DNA of 64,000 nt from Cordia subcordata (lineage: Eukaryota; Streptophyta; Magnoliopsida; Boraginales; Cordiaceae): NCBI GenBank assembly GCA_028554755.1, contig JAPTOF010000001.1, forward strand, positions 34,801,501 through 34,865,500, read 5' to 3'. The translations under genes were made by a program, and so were the position numbers. The notes below the pieces were generated by a model that was not told the DNA's origin, did not search any database, and was given only the letters and a program-made list of their open reading frames with translations. Shown one piece after another: positions 13,027 through 25,396 of this stretch (position 1 is the stretch's first letter; each line of letters starts with the position of its first letter).

Positions 13027-13597
13027 AACAAATTAAAACAAGATAAAGTTACACCAACTTCTTCTTAATTCAAACAACGTGAGAAAAGATAAAAGTTTCA
13101 CCAAGTTATCTATGCATCTAACGCGACAAGTAGCATAAACTTCCAAAAGCCATAATTTTTTTCAGGAAAAGCTACAAGAGTGCCACGTTAAATCCTATTT
13201 TTGTTCCTTGAACGTCTGAGGAACATTGAGTTTTTCCAACAAGCTCTTAACAGTACAGAGTAGAGCATAAATAACTTAGTCTAGTTTCCTTTCAAGATAC
13301 CGCTTGATGAATATATAACCAATTTAACATTTGCTTGTCAACAAATTTTGAGGTATATTTTACTCTCATTCTAATTTGTTACGCTATTATATTAAGAACA
13401 GGAGTTACACATCTTACCTTATTAGATACCTAAAATTTCACATGTTTATGCTAGAACCTACACTATGGATGAATGTATCATTTTGGTGATCTCTAAGACT
13501 CTGTATCTTAGAACAAAATTATCTCATATATTTTTACTACATTATATGTTGAAATAGTTTTAAACCTTATACGGTATAATGCAAAGATTAAAATTAA
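13027..13597. other. Intergenic, nothing recognised
   Basis: AT-rich DNA without recognisable features. Confidence 0.4.
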
Positions 13598-15290
13598 TTG
13601 AGTAAAATGCATTTTATTCCTTTATAATTTGTCAAAGATGCACAAACTCCCGTTATGGTTTCTTTTCTTTTTTTTAACCCTTTCCCCCCAACTCCATAGG
13701 ATTTAAACCTAGGACCTCCTTCTTAGAAGAGATACTCTCAACCACTCGAACTACCCCCTAATCTTTGTGGTTTCAAAACTAATATCCCCCATGGTTCAAA
13801 AACCTTACACATTGGCACCTAGCATTAGTAACTCTATTAAAGGTAACAGAAAGTTGTTAAATGGTACAAATTCTAGCCTTTGATTTTAAAAATGATGTAA
13901 ATCCCCCCTTTGGTTCAAAATAAGGTATAAATACACCAATTGTAAGGTTAAAATCAATGTTTTGAAAATCAGATCGGCTGGTGAACCGGACACCTTACTG
14001 GTTCCTGGGTCAACTAGTCTGGTTGATCGGACCAATGGTCGGACCGGACTAATGTCTGCATGACGTCACCTTTATATTTAGGCTTTGTATACGTCCAATA
14101 AAAAGTAAAAGCTAAAAGAAAAACATGATTTATATATATAATGTGTAGAAATATTTTCAAAAAAGACATAAATACATGTCAATGTTCCAAAAATTAAGAT
14201 AAATAACCACATAAACATCCTTGACAATCAAAAAACTCATGTTTAACAAAAAAACCAAATTAACCGAAAACAAAAGTCCATGTTTAACCAAAAAACCAAA
14301 TACCATGGTGGAATTTTGAAGAATCAAGAACTAATTGCAAGAATTGTTGGGCCTGTGTGTGGATTGCCATAGAAGTCCAAAGGAATGAGCAAGAAGAAGT
14401 CAAAAAGTCGCCACTGTGCTAGAGAGTAGAGAATAGAGTCCTGGCTGCATGCAAACTACAATATGTTTTGTTTTCTACTTTTTTTTCCCCTTTTCTTAGA
14501 CTATTCTAAGCTAATTGTGAATTTGTGGCTGTGTCAATTAACAAAGTCATGCCCAATAAATAAAATAACATGCAGCCCATAACTAATTCATTAAACAGCA
14601 ATGGGCCAAACTCCAAATTTAGCTAAAACCCAGGTTCGACTGGTTTCATTCGGTTCGGTTCGGTTCGTCGAGTTGACAGATTTTTCCTGGTTTTTTGGTT
14701 TTTTGGCTCTTAAGCCCTACTTGGCCCACTTGCTTTACTGGTTCTTGGTCCAACCGGCCAGTCCGATCTGATTTTCAAAATATTGGTTAAAATAAAAAAT
14801 ATATATCTCTTAAATTATGTAGCTTTCTTTGTTTATACTCATTCAATTATTACTAAATACTTGTATTGTTTAATGTGAAGCCATTTAAATTGAAAAAAAT
14901 ACATAATTTAGAAGATACGTTTTTGAATTTCCACTCATTTATTAAGAGTGTATTTGCATCTTATTTTAAATCAAAGGAAGGAATCTGCACTATTTTTAAA
15001 ATTAAAGGGGAAAATTTCCATAATTTTTTAAAATTAGAGAGATGAATTTACACCATTTTTAAAAGTAGAGGATGGAATTTACACCGATTACCGTTTTGTT
15101 TTGGGTCATTAGTGAGTCAAAATACATTGGATGTGTTTTTACACCCACCGTTAACTTTAACTGAAAAATTAATGGCAGGGGCCAATCTTCAACCTTTTGA
15201 GACCACATAGGGTAATCCACAAGTTTTAAAACCATATATGGCTTTATGTGACTTCTACAAAACACAGGAAGTAAAGTGCATTTTACTCAA
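13598..15290. mobile_element. Inverted-repeat transposon (outer element of a nest)
   Basis: The left end TTGAGTAAAATGCA and the reverse complement of the right end TTGAGTAAAATGCA are identical and continue with similarity (TTTATTCC versus CTTTACTTCC). Flanks ATTAA (13593-13597) and ATCAA (15291-15295) match at four of five positions and could be a decayed target duplication. It is non-coding. A separate MITE (13955-14785) is inserted inside. Confidence 0.55.
13955..14785. mobile_element. Mutator-type MITE nested in the outer element
   Basis: The terminal inverted repeats are 23 bases with a single mismatch: CAATGTTTTGAAAATC at the left, CAATATTTTGAAAATC at the right, both continuing AGATCGG. 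A perfect 8-base target duplication GTTAAAAT flanks it (13947-13954 and 14786-14793), extendable to nine bases. Duplications of 8-9 bases point to Mutator-like transposition. The interior has CGGTTCGGTT-type repeats and no open frame, so it is non-autonomous. Confidence 0.85.
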
Positions 15291-15295
15291 ATCAA

Positions 15296-16610
15296 TTTAT
15301 AAGTATGAATGCATTTTTTGTTACTTGAAAATTTTGTGTTAAAACATTTCTTTCAAGAACATAATACCTTTCTCAATCAATTGTATAATACGCTTATAAT
15401 TGACATTTTTAGACTATATTGGTACTTTAGTCAACTAACTATATATTAAGGAAGAATGTGTATAGTAAATGTTCAAGTTAAAGATGGTAGCATCAGTTAA
15501 TTATTGATAGATAACTGTGTCAATGTTTATTGACCTGTTGTTTTTGTGAATAAAATACAAAACTCTATGCATATAATTTTCTTATAGGGTCATCATCTAT
15601 AAGCATCATAATAGTTTTACTTTAATTTCATTGTGTCAGTGCACTTATTCTAAAGTTTTAAATGATCCGGTTTATTAAATTGTTTAATGTATAAGAAACC
15701 ATTGTTCCCTTTATGACCTAAATTTTCTTGTGAATATCTTTTAATCTCCAATCATTGGATTAAACTTATGATAAATATACCACTTGTCAGAGGAAGACTA
15801 AATAGGGCTATATACTCCTCTAAATATCTATAGATTGTTTTTACTTGATAATGATACTCTAAATTAAACTTCACGAATAAATAACTTTACATTTATTCAA
15901 GCAGTATTGATTCTTTTTTTGGTCAATTAGATGGTTTTTGATATTGGTTCTATACATCATTCATTTTGTTATTTCGTTTTAATCATCAACAGAAACTACT
16001 AAAGAAGTATTTGGAAGTTCGGTGCATGAGATCTAGCATTACAAAGTTCTGCTTATTTAACCAAAAAAAGAAAAAAAAAAGTATTAGCATTACAAATTTT
16101 GTATTGTTAATACATTTGAAAAATCTAGCTAGATAATGCTTGCAAAACTATTTCTTTCTATCATAATGATAACTTATAAATTTTCTATCATAACTTATAA
16201 CTAGATTGGAAAATTTACAACTATGGATTGGTAAAGAAGAGAACCAATTATTCATAAGGTTCTGTTGAATGCTAACTCTCATCCTTCTGTTTCTTTATGA
16301 TTTACTTTTGCAGTCTTTTGGTGATACTTTTTAATAAAACTTATAAAATACTACATTTGATAATTGTAGATAATGTGATGAGTTATTTGTATACATAGGG
16401 ATAGTGCTAAGGTTATTTACATTGAAGGAATACTGTTAGTGGCATACTTGTGAAGTAATTTGGTCAATGTAATTTCACATTTTTAATTTTCTTTAAAATT
16501 AATGTATTTCTACTTCTGCAACCAAAAAAAAAAATATTTTTTGATGACTTCGGATGTATATGCTGTAACCTAATAAATTAAAATTCGATATCATGTTACA
16601 CGGAATAAAA
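15296..16610. other. Intergenic, nothing recognised
   Basis: AT-rich non-coding DNA. The right part is the distal upstream region of the MADS gene. Confidence 0.4.
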
Positions 16611-17177
16611 AAACAAGTCTAAAAAATCCACGTGTCTATTTGACAACTCAAGATTCTTGTAATACTTCTACTTGAAGAATTCTATGCAAATTAACTAAAT
16701 AAGTTATACTGAAGGAAATGAGATTATGTAGATTTATATTTTTCCGGAAGATGTAATATGTTAGAATCAAACAGTAGAGTTCTACGGAAAATCACAACAC
16801 ATTCATAAGATTTAAAAACATATACACAAAATCTTTAGAATTTGAGTAAAAATTTAGGTAATCATTTCAATAGAATGATTAATGAAATCTATAAAACAAG
16901 TCTAAAAAATCCAAATGTCTATTTGACAACTCAAGATTCTTGTAATACTTCTACTTGAAGAATTCTATGCAAATTAACTGAATAAGTTATATTGAAGGAA
17001 ATGAGATTATCTAGATTTATATCTTTCCGGAAGATGTAATTTGTTAGAATCAAACAGTAGAATTCTACGGAAAATCACAACACATTCATAAGATTTAAAA
17101 ACATATACACAAAATCTTTAGAATTTGAGTAAAAATTTAGGTAATCATTTCAATAGAATGATGAATGAAATCTAGAA
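16611..17177 (+). repeat. 283-bp tandem duplication upstream of the MADS gene
   Basis: Copy 1 is 16611-16893 and copy 2 is 16894 to about 17177. Both start AAACAAGTCTAAAAAATCCA and share nearly every base, with a handful of substitutions. The second copy ends about 145 bases before the MADS start codon, so the promoter region is present twice. Confidence 0.9.
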
Positions 17178-17321
17178 AATAAGGGGTCAAAGATTTATGG
17201 AATTAATGTATGTCTAGTTTCCACTATATATATGTAATATGTAAATGTGTCTCGTGCAAATACATACCAACTTATACATAACCATCAAAATTTTGAGCTT
17301 TGTATTCAAATTGCTTTGAAG

Positions 17322-17825
17322 ATGACAGGAAAAAAAGTCAAACACACTATGATTTTGGAAGAAAGCATAAGAAGATCCAGTTTCGAGAAAAGAATGGCCA
17401 GCTTATTTAAGCAGGCTAGTGAGCTTTCTATATTATGTGATGTTGAGATATGTATAGTCATCTTCAACCCAGATGATGACGACAACCCAACGGCATGGCC
17501 ATCTCTGGAGCAAGCAAGAGAGACATTTTCGAGGTTTTTCAATGTCCCAGACATAGAAAAAATGAAAAAATTGACAACTAATAGCAGCTTTCTTGAAGGG
17601 CTGCTATACAATGAGACAAAAAATGTAAGAAAAAGTGCGACGAAAAATGATGAGAAAGAAATGAGACAAATCAGAAACAAAATTATAAGAGGTGAAAACC
17701 TTGATAACATTGATTTAAGACTTCTAGATGGTTTAAATTTGTTTGTAGCTGAGGAGTTGAAGAAGTTGGAGAAAAGGAATATGGAATTTAAAGGTGAAGC
17801 ACAAGAAGGTAATGAAAATGCTTAA
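17322..17825 (+). CDS. Type I MADS-box transcription factor (M-gamma, AGL80-like)
   Basis: Seen: an intronless frame of 167 residues starting MTGKKVKHTMI. Residues 1-60 form a MADS domain (KRMASLFKQASELSILCDVE, then IVIFNP), followed by a tryptophan-proline-serine segment (AWPSLEQARETFSRF) and a lysine- and glutamate-rich helical tail. The segment WPS soon after the MADS domain and the lack of introns are typical of M-gamma type I genes such as AGL80. In Arabidopsis AGL80 acts in the central cell and endosperm as a heterodimer, so a reproductive role here is inference. The basic face is weaker than canonical (MASLFKQ where many members have KKGLMKK), which could lower DNA affinity. The ATG at 17322 was chosen because upstream codons match nothing in the family. 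A TATATATA motif lies near 17224-17232. The same frame stays open past the stop, so the protein may be truncated. Confidence 0.85.
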   Translation: MTGKKVKHTMILEESIRRSSFEKRMASLFKQASELSILCDVEICIVIFNPDDDDNPTAWPSLEQARETFSRFFNVPDIEKMKKLTTNSSFLEGLLYNETKNVRKSATKNDEKEMRQIRNKIIRGENLDNIDLRLLDGLNLFVAEELKKLEKRNMEFKGEAQEGNENA

Positions 17826-18011
17826 ATATATCTTAGAAGCGGAATTGTTAATGTCCTTAATATATTCGTCCAGATAATATTTGACAATCAAGAGACTGTA
17901 AATAATGCAGGAGGACATGACATGGAGAATGCAGAAGATGAATAAGATGGCATTAATCATGCCCAAGAAAATAATAACGAGTTGCCAAGGCCTCACATTT
18001 TGTCTCCTTAA
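17826..18011 (+). pseudogene. Possible decayed C-terminal extension of the MADS gene
   Basis: After the TAA at 17823-17825 the same frame continues open to a TAA at 17943-17945, then to a third stop at 18009-18011. The stretch is rich in Glu, Asn and Asp (GGHDMENAEDE, QENNNELPRP), as expected of type I MADS tails. It may be ancestral coding sequence lost to nonsense mutation, or just 3' UTR. Confidence 0.4.
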
Positions 18012-18588
18012 AAGTCCTATGCTACATATAGTATGTCAAGAAACTTTTGTTGATCTATCTCTTTATCAAACTCTTTACATATTTGAGATTTAAATGTTTT
18101 GGAATTGCTTTGGACATTTTCTGCAATGAAGTTTGGCATTTTATGATGACAATTTTAACTTTTCTGTTGAAAATTTTCATTTACTAAATCTTTATTTTGT
18201 TATCGATGTCGAAAGGTGATTGTAAAATTTTGTCTTTGATTTTCTTTCGAGAGTTAACTAGAATAGCAAAAATGCTTCACCAAAGGTACACTAAGATTTC
18301 TCGGGCTATCTAGTATCCATACTTCTACTATCAAACAAATCAAACCTCAGCTCGAGGAAATATGGTTAGAAACAAATTCCTAATGGGGTTTCTTTAATAA
18401 AAAAATTTTGTAATGCAAGAGGACAATTGGTTAGATTAACCTTTGGTATAAGGAACTAATCTAAGCAAACTATAGAACTACGCACCAGTAAAGAAACTTA
18501 TGTTGTAACAATAAGTTGTTGGTTCAATAAAATTCACAAATTATCTTTGTTAAGTAACAATAAGTTGTTTGTTCAGTATATTCACAGC
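18012..18588. other. 3' flank of the MADS gene
   Basis: AT-rich and non-coding. A short direct repeat containing AACAATAAGTTGTT occurs twice between about 18508 and 18570. Confidence 0.4.
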
Positions 18589-18618
18589 CACAAGTGTATA
18601 TTGCAATGTACACTTGTG
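18589..18618. other. Perfect 10-bp hairpin
   Basis: CACAAGTGTA (18589-18598) and its exact complement TACACTTGTG (18609-18618) are separated by a 10-base loop. No poly-U tail or neighbouring gene indicates a role. Confidence 0.6.
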
Positions 18619-18749
18619 AATTTACAATATAAATTCCCACTACAAGATACATCTAGCGGGAATTAATCCCTCAATCACTCACATTAAAAGTGGGAGACAT
18701 ACCACTTGACTACTAGATCCTTCATGAAGGCATTATATTTGAGTTTCCA

Positions 18750-19830
18750 TCCTAAAATCAACTGGTATTAGGTGGAGTAGCATATTGTCTTAGATTTATT
18801 GGTTTTGTATTTGGGAGGAAATTCTAACACTCTCTCTCACATATTACTGGATTTGGATTTTATGAATTACGTAGGATGGAATTCTAACACTTCTTCTCAC
18901 TTGTCATCGGATTTTTGAGAAATATGAGTCACATGTAGATGAATATGATAACTCGCATATGGATAGATATTCACACCTAATATAGACATGATAACTCGCA
19001 CATGGATAGATATTCACACCTAGTTAAATACTGTGAAGAATCATTGAGGTTCCATTATAAATTAGTATATAAAAAATCACTGAGGTTCCATAATAAAAAC
19101 TAATTGATTGGTATGAGGAATGTCCCAGGACCACATAAGGTAATCTAATACTTTATGATTTTTCATATGGGAGGAATGTTTATTCCAACACTTCCTCACA
19201 TGTGACCCAGAACGAGAACCAAGAAATGGTGAGGACCAAGAACAAGTGCTCAAAACGAGCCAAGAACCAAGAATACGAACAAATGCTCAAACGACCCAAG
19301 AACCAAGATTAGGTGCTCAAACAAGACAAGAAACAAAAACGGGTTACACATACATGATTGGGCCAAGACCCAGCTTCGATACTATGTGAAGAATCATTGA
19401 GGTTCCATCATAAAAACCAATTAGTATATGAAAATTCATTGAGGTTTAATCATAAAAACCAATTAGCTGGTATAAGGAGTAGCCATAACTTTATAAAGTG
19501 GTATAATTTATAATTTTTTAATGTGGGAGGAATATTTATGCCAACAAACATAACTGAATGAGTCATATGTGGATGAATATGAATGTGACTGATGAATAAA
19601 TATAACTAGATTAAAGGATCAATTTTGATACCATGTTAAGAATTTACAGTTTCTATCCCAAAACCAATTAGTGTTAGGTAGAATAGCCCAATATCTTATA
19701 AGGTAGTGTTGGATTTATTGGGTCTTCTATATAGGAGGAAATTCTAATACTCCTCGTGTGTGAGCAAATTGAATTTTATGAAATTTTTACGTGAGAGAAA
19801 ATTTCAACACTTATATTTTCTTGTTCTGTC
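18750..19830 (+). repeat. Mosaic of direct repeats, decayed transposon
   Basis: A segment near 18765-18835 (with GATTTATTGG and GGAGGAAATTCTAACACT) recurs in the same orientation at about 19650-19760. Between them, GATAACTCGCA...TTCACACCTA is tandemly duplicated (about 18948-19022), and GAATCATTGAGGTTCCAT recurs three times between 19035 and 19450. The framing direct repeats suggest a small terminal-repeat element. The ends are not resolved. Confidence 0.4.
19204..19340 (+). repeat. Short minisatellite
   Basis: Imperfect units with the core CCAAGAACCAAGA followed by GTGCTCAAA or ATGCTCAAA repeat about four times. Confidence 0.6.
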
Positions 19831-21050
19831 TATTTTAAAAATTTTCTCATAATATTGCGTTTGGCCAGACGAAAGGACATACAAACGGAATAGCTGTTTT
19901 ATATATTGAAGACTTATTATACTGCATTTTTTAAGAGTGATAGGAACGAATAAACAGCTCTAAAAGGAAAAATTTATTGTCAAGATGAGTTACAATAAAT
20001 ACAATTATCCTATTCGTATATTATAACTGCATCACGACGTTTGGTTTATTATCAATACGTCTGCTTGCTTCACATGAAGATTTCAATTGTAATTTTTGTT
20101 TTCTCAACACATAACAACATCAGATTCCATTATAATTATAAAGTTAATACATGACAAGAAAAGATTAATTATCAAAAGTCTAATTTTCCGCCTTCATATT
20201 TAGTTTATGAAGCAATCACAACTAGAATATTTTCTTTAGGAGTAACATTAATTGAAAACACCAGAAAATGTTGATAAGTTGGATGATATAAAATATATGA
20301 TTATATAGTTACTATGTTTTCACTTCATTGCACAATTAGATTGCTGTACAAATTCAACTAATACGACCAAATCTTTGGTGGTTAAAAATTTTTTTAATCA
20401 ATTCAAACGAGCTCATAACTTTTAGAAAGATGATTATGTAGCCTGTTTATTTATTTGTTTATTTTGTTATTAATTTTTGTGTCAAAGTCATCGTTTAATA
20501 ATATCGACTTGCAATATTATCCAACAATTAATAAAAAGGACTATAGAAATGATTAGTTGCTTTAATTATCGAAGTTGACTTACTCGCAAAAGACGTGCGC
20601 GTCTCTTATCCAATATCAATTCATGATTTAAGTAATTATGTAAAGGGTGATAACATCAACTATAGGAATATTAATGAATCTGAGTATTAGAACTGCTGAG
20701 TGTATTTTTTTAGTTTTTAAGATCTATTTTTTATTAGTTCAATGTCCATCTTTCTAATTGGAATTAAAAAAAAAAAATAGTCTATGTAAAAGTCTTTAGC
20801 AAAAAAAAAATAGAGATTTTAATAGTAAATTAAGTTTCTGAAATATTCAAGTTGGTGATTTTTTAGACTATTTCATTGCAATATTTTTAATTAGCAATTG
20901 GGTTGATCAATTTGCAAAATAATATCAAAAGGCTCATTTGTATCTTTTTAAAATGCCTTTTTTCTATAACTTTTGAAAAAATAATTTTCTTAATAATCTA
21001 ATTTCTAACTTTTGAAAATATTGAAATTGAGATTTTTTTAAGAGTCTTAT
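19831..21050. other. Intergenic, nothing recognised
   Basis: AT-rich non-coding DNA. Confidence 0.4.
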
Positions 21051-21454
21051 GGTGCATTTGGTTTGCTTGTTTTCTATTTTTATTTTCATGAAAAATTGAA
21101 CTAGAATAAAAAAAAAACTTATTTGATTAACTTATATTCTTTTTTATTTTTAGAAAACTAAAAATAGATCCTAAGAAATGAAAGAAAATTAAAGAAAAAT
21201 GTTTTGAGTGTTTAAAACTCAGAAAATAATGTGACAATTTTGTAAATAAAGAACTTTTCTCAAAAAATTTAGAAAAAAAGGTGACAATTTTATGAATAAA
21301 CATAAAAAAAATGTTTTGAGTACCTGTTTTCTAGGTTTCATATTTTAGAAAATAATTTTCACTTTTATGACAAAACACATTTTCTTCAAAACTAAAAATG
21401 AAAACTGGTTTCAGAGAATGAAAACTGGAAAATATTTTTCAAACCAAATGCAAC
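21051..21454. mobile_element. MITE of about 404 bp
   Basis: The ends GGTGCATTTGGTTTG (left) and GTTGCATTTGGTTTG (right, reverse-complemented) are inverted repeats with one mismatch. The interior is AT-rich and itself rich in complementary stretches (TTTTCTATTTTTA against GAAAATA runs). GCATTTGGTTTG termini are common in plant MITEs. No clear target duplication was found. Confidence 0.7.
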
Positions 21455-22290
21455 ACTAGCTTTTCTCAAAATCCAATTCAAACTAATTACAAAAAAGATG
21501 TGTTATTTTTAGGGGGAAAAAAACTTTTTTATAAGAAAAAAACCAATCTAAATAGATCCATAAACGTTAAAACTGAGTGCTTAAAAATTAATAACTTCAG
21601 TTGAAATTACAACGAAGTCAAAGCAACATCCTTTTTTCGTAAAACAAACAAATTACTGATATAAGAGGGAAAGAGACGACTGGACAGCTCCAAGAAAAGA
21701 TAGGGGATGTGCACAGTATAAAAGATGTGTCCTTAACTTAACTGATGCACAACATAAGAAATGTGCTATATTCCTGAGGTTTGCTAGTTGGTGGTCAGAT
21801 TTTACTAGTTGTATCAATGGTCAGACTCTACCAATTGAATTTCCCCAATTGTAAAAATAAAAAAATAAATAAATAAACACTCTCTCCAAGAAAAGATAAT
21901 AGCAAGTCGCATTATAAATTAATAGGGTCAAATTTTCGGTGGTTGATACAAGGTACTAATTAAATATGGTTGATTATCTATATATCTAAACTCCAACCTC
22001 AATATTTTAGTCGTGAAAATATATCATATATAAGACCTTGTTTTCTCCAAAAGTAACATGTATGACAGAACAAAATCAACTGAAATATTATCAAGTTGTA
22101 TTACGAAAGAACAATTTTATATATGTATATATAATTATATAATTATAACTTAAATATTGCATCGATTATTTTGCAAACAAAACTTAGCATCGGACGATTT
22201 CATTTTATCAGGTGGATGATTGTCTTTGTTTTTGTTAATTTGTTCGTTTCCATGCGTCTCACTCGCTAATAAGCGGTATCCTCAACTTTT
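21455..22290. other. Intergenic, nothing recognised
   Basis: AT-rich non-coding DNA. Confidence 0.4.
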
Positions 22291-22789
22291 TCTATATATA
22301 TATAGAAGTTAAAAAGAGCTCAAAGAAGGGTGCTACATCAGTACCTATCTATTTGCTAAGTTAGCATAGATTATATTTTAAATATTATTACATTATCATA
22401 AATCTATTATTCAGAAGACCTTTTATCTCTTTACTATGTTAGTTATAGAGGTTAATGTATATGAGCTTTAAAACATTTGGAGTGTCATTTTTAAGATGAC
22501 TTATAAGTTATAAGATTAATGTAAAGGAGTTTTGAGACCCTTGGAATGCTTTATTTATGATGACTTTATGTCATACCAATTCTTCTATCTATAAATAGTT
22601 ACATTGTGAAAACTTCAAGACATACAAAAAAAAAAGTTCTTTTTTTGTATATAATGCTTCTCATAATCTATAAGTTTGCATAGTTGAGAGAGCTTTAACA
22701 CTATTCTTATGATTCCTTATTATGATTTGAGTGATAGATTCACAGAAGTTAAACCATTATATCTTAGTAGGTTTGTGCGAGAAGTTATT
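22291..22789 (+). other. Possible LTR or promoter fragment with TATA box
   Basis: CTATAAATAG near 22590 sits in an AT-rich stretch whose style resembles a Copia LTR promoter region. No paired LTR, target duplication or adjacent coding sequence was found. Confidence 0.25.
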
Positions 22790-23515
22790 TTGAACTTAAG
22801 ACTCGAGTTGAGAAAGAGGGCTAGGCCTCTGGGAGGGCTTTCAAGGACTAGGGAAAACGGGTGGATTATAGAGCTAGGGGCAAATCGAAGGTTATAAAAT
22901 GTGGTGCAGGTTCATCTCTCTCGACCAGTTTAGGTTCAAGGGCTAACATTCCATTCGAAGTCACGTAACAAGATTCGATGTTGCACCATCTTCCACTCTT
23001 ATCGAGATCCGAAGTCTTTCAAGAGAAGGTCCCATCCTTCAATATCATAATTGGGTCAACCAGGGCAAATCATGAGTGAAATATCATGATCGGGTCAACC
23101 TTCAAATGCGAATATAGGCATGATTGAAGCCTAAAAGTGAAATAATAATAATTAGAGGCTTTTGTCCGTTGACGGTCATCTTCCTGTCTCCTACACTACG
23201 CTCTCAACTAGATCAATCATTTTGTCCTGATCGTAGACTAGGTGAAACTCTTCGCTTCAAGGTTCATCTTACATGTGCTTTGGATGGCTGTGATTCAAAC
23301 TCGCCATGAAGGGGGTTCATGCTCCGCCTTGCGGCAACCCTATGGCACAAGGAAGGCCTTCAGTAGCGGGCTTGGCCCAAAGTCTTCCACCGGTAAGGCC
23401 CCCATAGCGCTAACTCTAAGGGACTATGAAGTAGGCATGCCAGGCGAAAAAGGTGGCTCCATACGGATCAATCTATCCTTGGTGGCTTTCTGTAGCAGCA
23501 TGTTAAAGTTTTAAG
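22790..23515. other. GC-richer foreign-looking block, possible organellar insertion
   Basis: Base composition rises abruptly to near-balanced GC between AT-rich flanks. The text (for example AGTAGCGGGCTTGGCCC and CACCGGTAAGGCCCCCATAG) looks more like plant mitochondrial DNA than the surrounding nuclear DNA. Frames of up to 90 codons are present but none resembles a known protein. It could also be part of an unrecognised retroelement. Confidence 0.3.
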
Positions 23516-23787
23516 GAGATTAAATCTAACTCAAGTCTCAATCTTAATTTACAGTTGATATTTTCTCACTTTCTTTCTTAAATATATTTTCTTTTAATTT
23601 TTTATAATTCATTTTATTTTGTTTAAGTATCGTATTTTACTCATGTATTCAATTGGTTATTTTAATTTTAGTTTAATTCCTTAATGTTACTACATGTTAT
23701 GTTTCACGCACAAGCCAACACATATAAAGCTTTTTGGATTATTTTTTAATTTTAGTTTATTCGTAATTATAATACTATACACACAAG

Positions 23788-23819
<32 letters not shown>

Positions 23820-24737
23820 GTATATATAATGATTTGTTGTCTTTAATTAAAAATACATAAGCTCAATAAAAATTTAATGTTTGTCATTAAAATAAATTAA
23901 CTCGTGTGGAGCACGAGAAAGAAAATGCTAGAATAATACTAAAATTGTTCCTTTCTCAACTTTGACTTTCAAACTTCCAAATGTCCACTTATAAGGAAGT
24001 CAATTGTTGCCCTCATTACTATCAAAACTTTTTTCCAAAAAAGAAAAAATAATACATTAGATAATTTGTTTTCTAAATATTCTGAAACATGTTATTATCT
24101 AATGTTTCAAAATAATTAAAATATTTTAAAAAATTTTATATTTGCTATTTTTTAGCTTTCAGTAAAATATTACTTTAAAAATTTTTATTTTAATTAATAT
24201 AATTTATATCTTAACACAAGCATGTAAAGGAAATAGTTCATTTTTATTATCTAAAGAATCCAAAATATCTTAAAGTTATTTTCATTATTTTCTTAATAGT
24301 ACTTATATGACATGGATCTCAAATGTTAAAATTAATAGCATTTTAAACTTTGAACATACTAAGTTTTGAGGGAAATTGATCAATAAACATTAAGATTCTA
24401 ATTGCATATTAACATGTCCTAGATGTGTGTGTGGCATTTTAAATTTTGAGAGAAAATGATAAATAATCTTTTCAATATGTGACACATCTGAAACTTCTCA
24501 AAATAACACATTAAATTTTGAAAAAAGAGAAATATAATCTTTTTAGTCAACAATATAACTTGGATTCAAATCCGTATTTTTATCAATTCAAAAAGGATAT
24601 TTCAAATTTAAACTTTATCCTTAAAAGTCTTCAAATTACTTCTGAAGTTATTCCCACAGTAAGTATATTAACAACTCATAATATAGTCTATCTATTTATT
24701 TCCACCATCCTATATAAAATCTCAAGTTCTACTAATA
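23516..24737. other. Intergenic with a TA/TATG microsatellite
   Basis: AT-rich DNA with no gene. Bases 23789-23828 are TA repeats passing into TATG repeats. The last five bases (24733-24737, TAATA) are the target duplication of Copia element A. Confidence 0.5.
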
Positions 24738-25396
24738 TGTTAGTAAATTGAGTCTAATTCTAAATTGACTCAAATAAATAGTGAATGAGAAATTGAAATA
24801 ATCTTCGGAAAGATGTATTAAATTTCAAAAAAAAAATTAATAGAATTTAATTTAATTTTTAAAATTAAATTCTAAGGGTGCAACCTTTCCAAACTAAGAG
24901 TTATAACCTTACAAATTAAGAGTTATAACTTTTTAGACTAAAGGACACATCCCTTGGCATGAAGAGTTGGCGTAGCTTTTCCGAACAGACATCTTGTTAT
25001 CTATAAATAGCACGCAAGTTATTTTGCAAAATCATCTTTTCTCTGCATTCATTTTTTACATACTAAACTAGAGCATTAGAGTTTTCTTGAAAGAGAGAGT
25101 TAGCATTATTTTGGTTCACCTTTTCTACAATTTGGAGTGCTACTATTGTAGAAATACTGTCGTTGAATCCTAGAAGACAGTCGCCTTTATCCGTAAACAC
25201 CGTAGCGGGGCGATAAGGTCTTAAGGAAACTGAAGATATTCAGGCCTCGGCATTTCCTTTTCAAATTATTTTGCTTGTGTCTTTAAAGTTTGTAAGTATT
25301 ATATTATAATTAATTGTATTCTCAATTTCCTTAATTTTTTTTATAATAGTTGATTTTTGCACAAATTCATTTCATTTGGTGCTTTATTTCCTAACA
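24738..25396 (+). repeat. 5' LTR of element A
   Basis: Runs from TGTTAG to CTAACA. A TATA box TATAAATA lies at 25002-25009. The 12-base sequence TAAGGTCTTAAG (25214-25225) is the exact complement of the site just after the LTR (25399-25410). Confidence 0.97.

Noticed and set aside
17306..17710. Minus-strand frame opposite the MADS gene
   Set aside because: Antisense shadow of a clear coding sequence.
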